Positions 55,592 to 64,000 of a stretch of DNA of 64,000 nt are shown in pieces. The stretch's first letter is position 1, and each line of letters opens with the position of its first letter. The stretch lies in contig CM063260.1 of the NCBI GenBank assembly GCA_032158295.1, forward strand, positions 10,272,767-10,336,766. Reading direction: 5' to 3'. Made by a program: the position numbers and the translations under genes. A model generated the notes under the pieces. That model was not told the DNA's origin. It saw only the letters and a program-made list of their open reading frames with translations, and made no database searches. The stretch comes from Pycnopodia helianthoides (taxonomy: Eukaryota > Echinodermata > Asteroidea > Forcipulatida > Asteriidae).

Positions 55592-55952
55592 TTAAAGGCA
55601 CAGTACGCGTTTGGTAATGACTCTGAAAATTATTGGCAATAAAAACTTACTTGGTAAGAAGTACAGCAGCCTTGGGTAGCATAATTAATTTTGAGAAACT
55701 TTTAACTTCGAAGTACTGCGGTTATGGAAAATATATCACTTTTTATTCCCCCAAATTTGAGTCTGTCGAAACGCTTCTCAGACTGTGTATTTCTATGGGG
55801 AATATTCTTCCTGCGTGGAAATATTCGCTCCAGTTTTTCGGTTATTTATCTCAAAAAAGCGACCTCCTTTTGAAGTGAAATTTTCACAGGATAGTTTTAT
55901 TGTTTGTACCTACATTTATATAGGATTAACACAATCAGTAGGCTCCAATTAA
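55592..55952. mobile_element. TTAA-type element, family E copy 4
   Basis: Starts TTAAAGGCACAGTACGCGTT then TGGTAATGACTC. The interior matches 21405-21760 almost base for base, including CAATCAGTAGGCTCCAATTA. The right TIR is missing. Confidence 0.7.
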
Positions 55953-56163
55953 CAACACTGTGTAACTGTGTAACTGTGTGTTGGCACAAAATCTGCCATT
56001 TACTATATTGCTTTTCGCGGGGACGGCCGCCCGCTCTTTGACAATCACTGGCAAAATTCGCTTTGACGTCACAAAAAAAGGATATTATATCGATCGCGTT
56101 GATGTCTTGCACGATACCTGTATGGCGCCCTCTGTTGGAGACCGCAGGTTACGCATTGAATTG

Positions 56164-56724
56164 TATACACCAATCCGGGCGCGCAAGTGCTGGGCGCCGT
56201 GCGCGCCATGCTGCGGTGTAGGCCTACATGTGTCTATTTTTGTGCACAAAGACACGAGAAAGTAGTTTCCCTTTTCTCTTTTTATGGGAATTGAACGTCT
56301 TCCTCGACAATCTATGCAATTTCCCTGACATGGCTGCATGATATAACGATGTACTACATTCTTGATGAATTTTTAAAATTAAGCAGAAAGTAAAACACTG
56401 AAATTCTGACAAAATACCTTGCCGATGCAACGCACTGAATTATGCGACTATGCAGTTTCCGCGTCTATGACCCTTAAACTCACCTAAGACATGCACCGTT
56501 TTCAGGATGATTCGGTTTCTATTTAGTTGCAAGTATTTGTGGTCAGTGATCTACAATTGCTACAAGGAAATTGTGTAGGTCGTTGGGGAAAAGATCTAAT
56601 TTCCATAGAGAGTGAAAAGGAACACGGTTTCCGCATAGCATGTCTTTGTGCATAATCTGAGCACTGACGACACCGCAGCAGTGGCGCGCGGTGCCCAACA
56701 CTTGCGCGCCCGGATTGGTGTATA
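56164..56724. repeat. Imperfect inverted repeat, about 170-bp arms
   Basis: TATACACCAATCCGGGCGCG on the left is matched by its complement ending 56724. Pairing continues with AAGTG-TGGGC, GCTGCGGTGT, GCACAAAGACA and AATTTCC inward to about 56335 and 56555, with a spacer of about 220 bases. Confidence 0.7.
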
Positions 56725-56869
56725 GAACAGGACGATTTAGACAGGCACTTGCCCCACAGGCCCAAAGATTTCATTGGATATACATGCAGTAACTGTCAGT
56801 CATGTATCTGAATGAGAATCTTCATTCAATTTAAAAAAAATTATTTTCAAGTTTTGTTCATAAACATTC

Positions 56870-57035
56870 TGAGTCTCTTTTGTCAAATACTCATGAATAG
56901 TTGTAACTACAAACAGCCCTGAATTTGATGCTGTCATTCACTTTTATACGACTGAAAGTGAAACTAACTCCGTAGATCATGTGGTTTATCCGAACCGAAA
57001 GTGTGGTTCGGATAAACCACGTGACCTCGACTTCA
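56870..57035. repeat. Hairpin-containing repeat shared with the 1-kb family D element
   Basis: GTCAAATACTCATGAATAGT and a 17-base-arm hairpin (GTGGTTTATCCGAACC ... GGTTCGGATAAACCAC) correspond to 24070-24230. It lies 335-500 bases upstream of the start codon at 57370. Confidence 0.7.
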
Positions 57036-57135
57036 TGCTTCCTTGCTTGTATGGTAATTATGTATCTGTTTGGATAAAAGTGTCATTGTATTTTTAATAC
57101 CTCAACGTACGCCGTCATTCTTTGTTATTATATCC

Positions 57136-57149
57136 GTTTGCCTAGCAAC
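57136..57149. promoter_or_regulatory. RFX-type X-box upstream of the four-exon gene
   Basis: GTTTGCCTAGCAAC, embedded in TTTGCCTAGCAACGGTGATG, matches the RFX half-site pair (xTTGCC-T-AGCAAC) and resembles vertebrate MHC-II X1 and ciliary-gene X-boxes. It lies about 220 bases before ATG at 57370. A site at this distance on the coding side is suggestive, not proof. Confidence 0.4.
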
Positions 57150-57369
57150 GGTGATGTTTTACCGTTTCCGCTCTGCGTTCAGTGCACTCAGACCAGATCT
57201 CTGTTCGGACCCTTTCAGGTTGCCCTGCTTTTGCGTTGAGGAAGTTGAATGCCACAACTGTTATAGCCTCAACGGAGCTTGCATTGCGGAGATAACCGTA
57301 AAAAAAAACGTCCGTCCAACAGTCTCGTGTCTGCCGTAGGCGTGTTGCATTGTAGCCACGTCCATGATC

Positions 57370-57558
57370 ATGGAGTTCCTGCTCGAAGAGAGAACGAAGC
57401 CGTCTTTCTCTCTTATGGCATTCTATTTAATTGCCATGGCAATGACGGCATCAGTTTCCACCGAGAACCCGGCACTCAACGAGGCCGATTACGCCAAAAA
57501 TGTGTACGACAAGGCGTGTTTCGTTTCTCCAACCGAACGACCCAGAACCGTTAACAAG
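57370..57558 (+). CDS. Exon 1 of the four-exon gene (signal peptide)
   Basis: 63 codons ending PRTVNK at donor AAG/GTATGC. Mature sequence after the signal would begin near TENPALNEADYAKNVYDKAC. Confidence 0.55.
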
Positions 57559-60500
57559 GTATGCTTCCTTTTTGAGGTGTTCGTGCAGCAGCGCGAACAA
57601 CTCATTGTTTTTGTTCGTTAATCACTTTCGGGCTTATTTACGGCATAACTCAAGATTGAAATTGAATTTAACATTGAAACTCATCAGACATTTGAACCTC
57701 AATATCAAGACAACACAAACTTGATGATGTCATGATGACGTCATCAGGTTTTGAATAACAATAAATCAAAGTTTAATATTTGTAAAAAATCATAACTCGT
57801 GAACCGCATGTTGGCTTTTTACAATCGACACATCATCGAACAGGTCGTTGAAAGTTCAACAAACCCTACACAAAACTTGACCCCATTTGACCTTTACTTC
57901 CGGTTCAAATCGGAAGTTGAAAATTTCAACAATTCGTATCTCAAAAACTACCCATTATTTTAGTTTATTTTTTGTATCAAGGTGTGGAACGTTAAGCCTG
58001 CTCAAACTTTTGCACAAAGATGACAATATTTTGACCTTTACATGAGGTCGAAAAAGGCGCACGTTTAAGTTGACCCGCCGTGACAACGCACGATAGTGAA
58101 ACTGAAAGAACACAGGTAGACATACGAACGTGCGCCTACACATCGCATGCATTGAAGGCTATGCGTACCGTGGCGTGTTCTGCTCGACTGATCACAGGGG
58201 GGCAAAGTCCATTTGGCATAGGCTATGCATAGAGCAAGGCTGTATGAGCTGTTAGTCTAATCCAAGTGTGAGCATTTTTGTCAGATAACAAAAGACACAC
58301 TTCCAAAGATCACACAACCTTCAAACTTCGCACATAGTTAGCTCTTCAATTGTAGAAGACACCGCTTTCTTGACGTCATAATGACGTAATCAGGTGTTTA
58401 ATTAAATTTAAAAAAATTAATATATTTGAAAAATTAATAACTTATGAACCGTGCATTGGAATTTTACAATCTATACATCATCGGAGAGGTCTTCGAAAAA
58501 TAAACAAACGCTACACAGAGTGTGGACTCAATTGACCTTGTCTTTCGGTTGAAAGCGGAAGTTAAGTAGTAACCTTAGCATTTATTTCCTGTGTAACAAA
58601 TGTACTTTCCGTGAAAATTCAAAAGCTATCAACAATCTTTTCATCAATTTAATTAAACACTGACCCAATTGATAGCCGAACACCTCGGTGTTTGTTCGTA
58701 CAAACACTAAATTCTAGTTTTTTTCTGGCAGCATTTTCTTCCTTTTTATTTCTTAATATTTCACCTGACCCTTTCTGTAACCTAAATTGGCCTACTTGTA
58801 TATGTGTGTTGTGCTATGTTGTCGTTTAGCATTAGAGAAACACACGTCTGCACTCTAATAACTTTCGGGTCAGAAGTGACTACCAGGATGCGGGTCCCTT
58901 GGGGCCTGACCCGGAACCTGTGCCAAATTACCCATAAATGGGTCATACAGAGATGCAGAATCCCAGGTAGAATCCCATTACAACCCTTTAACTACCGGGT
59001 CAGCCTGACACAGGAATGGGTCTTACCCTCCTCGGACCCGGAAGTTTTAAAGAGTGCAGCTATAGGATCGAAACATGAAACCATTTACAATGTTTGCACT
59101 AAAAGTATAACATATTTATATTTTCCCCGTAAAAGTTCACTTCTACTAAACAGCACATGGACTGCAATTCTAGACAGGCTCGTATTTGCTTTTCACGGAG
59201 GTTATTATGAGTTAATTTGACCAAAAATAGTTTAGTATGATAAGTAAAACAGCAAATAACAGTGTTTTTAAAACAAAAACAGAGAGACTAGATACGGACG
59301 AAACTATTTTTGGCAGAAGGGGTGTTTGCCCGAAACTATTTGGTTTTGTTTTAAAGCCCATTGAGTAAAAGCAATGATATCCCATCCTACCTCGTGTTCC
59401 TACTTTAAAAATGTATTTTTTTTTTTTATTTGTGGTGAAACTTTTCGACAGATTTTGCTCGTGGAACCATCTTACGTCAGGCAAGCCATGTATGCAAACC
59501 AAGCCACCATAATGGTTTTTCCTAACGGGACGTGTAAGTTAAAATAACTTAAATAAGTATATTTAAAAAACAAAAAAATCACCGACAACGACTTCGATTT
59601 CAAACCTTTGTATTGTCAGAATGGTTTTCTTTTGGGTGAAGTGTTGGCTCTGAAAAGAGCCGGTGTGGTCTAGACAGTCATGACACGTGTGCCCTTGAGC
59701 AAGGCACTTATAACCATGATAATCGATTCGTAAAAAGTTGGGAAGGTAGTGCATTCTGCTCTACCAGCCAGGCTCCTATAGTGGATGATACCCATGCCTA
59801 CACCCTTACGGACTGTGAAGGGAGTAGGTGGCAACGTGCCCCTGGTGTCAGTTGATTTGGGTCAACAGCCCAAATCAGTTAAGTGTAGCCCTCACCTTGA
59901 AGTGACCGTTGAGTTAGGCGATATCTCATAAAAATGTAAAACAAGTATACTCAGGAGAAGACTCATGGTTGTACCCACAAGTTTACTATTAAATTTTAAA
60001 CTACAATTTTTGTAGTTATTCTTATTTTCTACACCATGCAAAGCTTCAAACACCACTTTGTGTTCCTTAGTTTAGACGGTTGTATAGTGCTATCCAATGA
60101 GCTTTCTTGAGGTGTGGTGGACACTGCACGAAGGCACTGTTAGATGATTTATAGTGCCAGACAGTGTCATACATAGTACAGTGTCCACCATATCTCAAAA
60201 TAGCTGATTGGAAGACACTGTCATGAATCCAAACGGGGTCAAGCCGCACTGGATTCTGCCTTTTGTCAAGGCCTTCGTGGCTTGGACAGCTTCGTAAACA
60301 GCGGAGCGACTAGAACGGAGAGACAACGCGCGCGAGTCGAGTGGCGAAGGCTGCGTCACTCGCGTGTGTGGTCTCCCCTTCGTGTCGCTTGGGATCGCGG
60401 CACTACGAAGCTGTCCAAGCCACGTAGGCCTTGACAAAAGGCTACACTGGATTCTGATCCGGGTCAATTCAGACCCCAAAAAGGTTTCAGAGTGTGGCAC

Positions 60501-61120
60501 TTTAGTCATCACGTGTTGCTCAGTATTATCTATTTTAAATTTTTAGTTTTAATTAATAATTTTTAATAACCCTCTCCAATGATTGTTTTACCACACTGCA
60601 TGTAGGTGGCCTGGACGCATACTACTACAACCCCTCCATGTGGTTTGATCCTGCGTTCATTCCTATAATAAAAGAACGGGAACGCACTATTTTCGAAAAT
60701 GGCTGTATGTACGAAGGAAACACGACGTCGCTACCGTGGCACTTTAAGATGATGACAACGGGTACGTATTCGATTTACAGCTGTAAATGTGTCACACACA
60801 AAAATCATGTTTGTACCCCATCTTGGCTTATATTGTACTCTTATTCTTTGTAGCCTATTATTCACTCCACTGCAGGAGGAAAGCCTCGTCCCCGATTCTC
60901 AATTCACTCTATCCTGAGCTGTCTGTTGCCAAGCAATGCCTCATTCTTAGTTCTACTCTCCGTCTTCTGTTTTGTCTCCCTCTTTTTCTTGTTCGGTTTC
61001 TTGGAGTCCAATTGGTTGTTTTGCATTATACCCACCTGTTGTCATACCTCCTTGCTAGGTGACCTGCCCATCTCCACTTCTCCGATTTGTAATTCTCATA
61101 ATAATATCCTGCACTCTTGA
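57370..61120 (+). CDS. Unrecognised secreted or membrane glycoprotein, four exons (223 residues)
   Basis: Exons 57370-57558, 59452-59533, 60606-60761 and 60876-61120 join with phases 0, 1 and 1, no internal stop, and canonical GT/AG sites (donors GTATGC, GTAAGT, GTACGT). The product has a signal-peptide-like core (residues 12-30, FSLMAFYLIAMAMTASVS), an ectodomain with four cysteines (C50, C91, C124, C158), sequons at PNGT, GNTT and SNAS, and a hydrophobic segment at about 165-186 near the C-terminus (membrane helix, or GPI-signal-like). C91 is split across the exon 2/3 junction. No family recognised. ATG at 57370 (ATCATGG) is preferred to the one two codons upstream. Exon 4 is least certain because its pyrimidine-rich DNA makes a hydrophobic peptide by composition. 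RNA evidence is absent. Confidence 0.55.
57745..58566. repeat. Pair of diverged direct repeats in intron 1
   Basis: About 57745-57920 and 58390-58566 share AACT-GTGAACCG, TTTTACAATC, ACATCATCG and a final CGGTT...CGGAAGTT. Just upstream of each is a TGATGACGTCATCAGG or ATGACGTAATCAGG word. Confidence 0.65.
58851..59056. mobile_element. Family R element in intron 1, full length
   Basis: CACTCTAATAACTTTCGGGT at the left and CGGAAGTTTTAAAGAGTG at the right are inverted ends, about 206 bp. It contains CGGGTCAGAAGTGAC and GGGTCAGCCTGAC, diverged from the perfect ERE. Confidence 0.7.
59452..59533 (+). CDS. Exon 2 of the four-exon gene
   Basis: 82 bases encoding ILLVEPSYVRQAMYANQATI then MVFPNGT, plus the first base of a cysteine codon. 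It is flanked by TTTTCGACAG and a perfect GTAAGT donor. It is open only in the frame demanded by exons 1 and 3. Confidence 0.6.
59625..59730 (-). repeat. Stem-loop repeat fragment, copy C, fused to a SINE tail (intron 2)
   Basis: The minus strand has GGCTCTTTTCAGAGCC (59646-59661) followed by AACACTTCACCCAAAAGAAA. On the plus side the next sequence (CCTTGAGCAAGGCACTTATA) is SINE body, so the copy is a chimera. It sits inside an intron, in antisense to the gene. Confidence 0.65.
60258..60442. mobile_element. 185-bp element with 39-bp inverted repeats (38 of 39 matching), intron 2
   Basis: GCCTTTTGTCAAGGCCTTCG ... at 60258-60296 pairs with 60404-60442 with one mismatch. It interrupts a family R fragment: CACTGGATTCTG occurs on both sides (60247 and 60446). 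Confidence 0.8.
60606..60761 (+). CDS. Exon 3 of the four-exon gene
   Basis: Encodes GLDAYYYNPSMWFDPAFIPI, IKERERTIFENGCMYEGNTT and SLPWHFKMMTT after completing the split cysteine codon. Rich in aromatic residues. Only the phase-1 reading avoids stops. Confidence 0.6.
60876..61120 (+). CDS. Candidate exon 4 (hydrophobic C-terminus)
   Basis: Acceptor TTCACTCCACTGCAG, 114-base intron before it. The reading continues GGKPRPRFSIHSILSCLLPS, then a hydrophobic stretch, and stops at TGA 61118-61120. An internal donor-like CTAG/GTGACC (about 61057) could end the exon earlier. Confidence 0.4.
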
Positions 61121-61470
61121 TTTCTTTCTTAGGTCCTCATTGTGTCACCCTGCACATTCTAATACTCCTATCATTATTCTTTCCATAGCCCTCTCTGTCA
61201 CCATTAGTTTTTTTCTCTCAAGTTGTTTGGTGGTAGTCCATGTAACGGCACTATATTATGACAGGACAGGACGTATGATGCACTGATATAATACCTGCCT
61301 TTTCAGGCATATGGGTCATTCCATGTCAGACCAACGCACTTTTTTACCTCCTGTCTTCTGATTTTGAAAAAAATTGCTGTGCTGGTAGGTCCTAATGAGC
61401 AATGAATGCACACCAATTTTTAGCCCGATCCGACCTACCATGTGGTCAGGGCAGAAACCATAAAAATTGA
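61121..61470. other. DNA downstream of the four-exon gene
   Basis: Pyrimidine-rich at first, then AT-rich. No AATAAA was found close after the stop. It may belong to the large inverted repeat, whose far arm leaves the window. Confidence 0.4.
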
Positions 61471-62076
61471 CATTTTTTGAGTAAAACACCACCCTTTTGG
61501 TACAAATATGTCAAAACCATGTCAATTTTCATCGAATATATGCAAATTTGGTATTAAAATAATGAGAATTGCATGCTCAATTAAATTCTATTGTCAGAAA
61601 TTAATTTTGCGAAAAGTAGTTCACCGTGACCGTTAATATGTCATCATGACCTTTGACCCAATTTTTGTAATAATGTACCATTCCGAAAATCAACGAAATT
61701 AAAATGACTTGATAGAGCATGTCTTCTGCTATCAGAATCCATTAAGAAATACTTGGGCTCTTAAAAATTTACAACTTTATGACTATTTTTGTACAGTTGA
61801 TAGGATATAAATTAGTCAATTTATAGATTTTACATTAGAAATCCACTAACTCAACTTACTGTTCTGTTTCAATTGTTACTAAAATTGTTCTTGGTTGGGA
61901 ATTTCTCATGTTGGGGGCTGATGTTGTCCAACTAGAATCATACTTTAAATTATCAGCAGTGGCGTACCCAGGATTTGGCTTTTTTTTTTGGGGGGGGGGA
62001 CGCTTATTTTTTTTCTTCAAATTTCTTAAGAAGATTGTAAAAATAAATGACAAAAAATCAAACAAACAAATTGACA
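61471..62076 (+). repeat. Large inverted repeat, left arm
   Basis: About 606 bases matching the reverse complement of 63405-63996 with scattered differences, e.g. GAGTAAAACACCACCCTTTT here and AAAAGGGTGGTGTTTTACTC near the window end. Confidence 0.85.
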
Positions 62077-62144
62077 GCCTTGGAGGGGGTGTGCTCAAGC
62101 CCCCGGACCCCCTGCCCCCCCCCCCCCCCTCGGGTGCGCCACTG
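61957..62144. mobile_element. CAGTGGCG-ended inverted-repeat element
   Basis: Starts CAGTGGCGTACCCAGGATTT and ends CGGGTGCGCCACTG, with T/G and C homopolymers inside each end. Its left part is shared with the right arm of the large inverted repeat (CTGGGTACTCCACAG version). Confidence 0.65.
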
Positions 62145-62612
62145 ATATTTGGTTTTCCACGAGCACGTTTGGAATACGAAATAATGCAATGCTGCTGTGA
62201 CCCATAATATGCCACCGACGCACTACATTGTTCTGTGTTCCACGAGCGCAAGTAGGATAGCGAATTTATCTTTAAGCAAACTTGACAGCAAATGCGTTTG
62301 TGGTGAGGATGTACGTGCATAGTGTGCATGCAGCAGGAAATAAAAACACACAATACATACAGCTGTGCAATATTATACAGGGCCGTAGGAAGGTACGGCC
62401 GGTACAGCCATGGTCGTACCAATAATTTAGGTATTTATATATATTTAGTGTTTTCCTTTTTTATTTTTTCCCCCTCTCCACCAGATCAAGTGAAAAAAAG
62501 AAAACGAAAAAACAAATCTTGAAAATAAAACTTATTTAGTAACAAGTTCATTTTCCATTCTGCGCTGGCGATTGTATACCTTAGCTAGCTATAGGCGATT
62601 GAAGATAGAAAT

Positions 62613-62971
62613 ATGAGTACTTAAGAAATCTAGAGAGTAAACCAATAAAAAATTAATCGTATAGTTTGCTCAAAAAGTGAGGGAAAAGTGGCCAGGAATT
62701 ACATCATATTGCACCACTGAGCATCTAGAATAAAAAGTTTCTCGGGGCCCTTAGGCGGGCCCCAGATTCCAAGCCATAATGGCTTCGCGCTATGAGTACT
62801 TAAGAAATATTATTAGAGAGTAAACCAATAAAAATGAATTTTATAACTGGCGCAAAAAGTGAGGGAAAAGTGACCAGGAGTTACGTCATATTGCACCAAA
62901 GAGCATCTAGAATGAAACATTTCCCGGGCCCTTAAGCGGGCCCCGAACCCCACGCCGTAATGGCTTCGCGC
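62613..62971. repeat. Tandem dimer of a 179-180-bp unit
   Basis: ATGAGTACTTAAGAAAT begins at 62613 and 62792. Both units share AAAAAGTGAGGGAAAAGTG, CATATTGCACCA, GAGCATCTAGAAT, a GGGCCCTTA-GCGGGCCC palindrome and CATAATGGCTTCGCGCT or near variants. Confidence 0.85.
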
Positions 62972-63404
62972 TTGCATTGACTCCTAACACTGCTTCTCAA
63001 ATAGGCCTGACCAATGTATTTGAGCTTCCTACGGGCCTGTTATATGAATATCACACTGTTGTTGCTATGGATAGACTAATCAGGATCTTCATGTAGGATT
63101 CAAGTTTGCTTGAAGATAATACTCAAAATTGCAAACAAAGTTACCTTACGCATTCTTCACTGCGCTTCTTAAAATTTAATGACTCTGACAGACTTGGCAT
63201 TTTGTTCCTTTTAAATGAATTTCACCTGGATGTGAGTCCGCTGAACTGGGTGCAGGTAGAAAGCATGGAACTGTTGCATACCCTGAACAGTCACTGCTGA
63301 TGAAAAACGACTCTTAAGGAATTCTCAGCACTGTTGCAGTTCACTCTTGTCCACAAAATCAAACTGTATTCCTGGAATATTCACCTTAGCATACGAATAC
63401 AGCT
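62972..63404. other. Spacer of the large inverted repeat, unrecognised
   Basis: An open plus-strand stretch (63106-63300) reads DRLGILFLLNEFHLDVSPLN, which looks mildly protein-like but has no splice context or family match. Confidence 0.35.
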
Positions 63405-64000
63405 TGTCAATTTGTTTGTTTGATTTTTGGGTCATTTATTTTTAACAATCTTCTAAAAAATACTGAAGGGGGAAAAAAACTGAGCCCCCCCCCCCCGCCA
63501 AATCCTGGGTACTCCACAGCTGATAATTTAAAGTATGATTCTGGTTAGACCACATCATGAGAAATTCCCCAACCAAGATTAATTTTAGTAACAATTGAAA
63601 CAGAACAGTAAGTTGTGTTAGTGGATTTCTAATGTAAAATCTATGAATTGACTAAATTATAACCTACCAACTGTACAAAAATAGTCATAAAGTTGTAAAT
63701 TTTAAAGAGCCAAAATATTTCTTAGTGGATTCTGATAGAGGAAGACATGCTCTATCAAGTCATTTTAATTTCGTTGATTTTCGGAATGATACATTATTAC
63801 AAAAATTGGGTCAAAGGTCATGATGACATATTAACGGTCACGGTGACCTACTTTTCACAAAATTAATTTTTGACAATAGAATTGAATTGAGCATGCAATT
63901 CTCATTATTTTAATACCAAATTTGCATATATTCGATGAAAATTGACATGGTTTTGACATATTTGTACCAAAAGGGTGGTGTTTTACTCAAAAAATGTTTT
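63405..64000 (-). repeat. Large inverted repeat, right arm, truncated by the window end
   Basis: Reverse complement of 61471-62076. The match runs to within a few bases of position 64000, so the arm probably continues outside. Confidence 0.85.

Noticed and set aside
57070..57339. Open frame just upstream of the four-exon gene as a separate coding exon
   Set aside because: It ends before the preferred start codon, has no recognisable pattern, and overlaps the X-box; more likely promoter or 5' UTR.
61856..62422. 188-codon minus-strand open frame
   Set aside because: It crosses the CAGTGGCG element and its homopolymers, and a repeat arm; composition-driven proline/glycine runs and no homology pattern.

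Overview
The window looks like nuclear DNA of an invertebrate animal, most likely a marine deuterostome such as a sea star or another echinoderm. It has introns with GT/AG boundaries, animal-only gene families (a collagen lysyl hydroxylase exon and a leucine-rich-repeat/immunoglobulin membrane receptor), and a very dense load of short inverted-repeat elements, many flanked by TTAA. The species is an inference from overall character; no sequence here names it. There is no bacterial, organellar or viral gene content.

Coding content is sparse. (1) 94-249 (+) is the last exon of a procollagen-lysine 2-oxoglutarate 5-dioxygenase gene, whose other exons lie before the window. (2) 31981-34266 (-) is a two-exon LRR-Ig transmembrane receptor of about 641 residues: signal peptide, LRRNT, seven LRRs, LRRCT, one Ig domain, membrane helix, and a long tail with several tyrosine motifs. 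(3) 57370-61120 (+) is a gene I assembled from four short exons whose reading phases agree at all three junctions. It predicts a 223-residue secreted or membrane-anchored glycoprotein of no family I recognise, with an RFX-type X-box about 220 bases before the start. (4) 45001-45180 (+) is a candidate terminal exon of an unknown gene. No functional tRNA, rRNA or CRISPR array was seen.

The rest is intergenic or intronic and dominated by repeats. 3.0-7.1 kb: inverted-repeat elements, a degraded non-LTR retrotransposon end and an 87-bp tandem array. 9.6 kb: a hexanucleotide array. 11-18 kb: short tandem duplications, tRNA-derived SINEs and small inverted-repeat elements. 20.3 kb: a second retrotransposon end. 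21-30 kb: mainly TTAA-flanked elements, including a 1-kb element with near-perfect ends. 35-40 kb: more SINEs and TTAA elements. 45-55 kb: a hairpin element, SINEs, a GAGTAC array, and copies of a repeat carrying the exact histone mRNA 3' stem-loop on the minus strand. 61.5-64 kb: a large inverted repeat that runs off the window end.

Three signals seem most worth follow-up: the phase-consistent unknown glycoprotein gene, the repeat family combining a histone-type stem-loop with a hammerhead-like core, and the inverted-repeat family carrying perfect estrogen-response-element palindromes.
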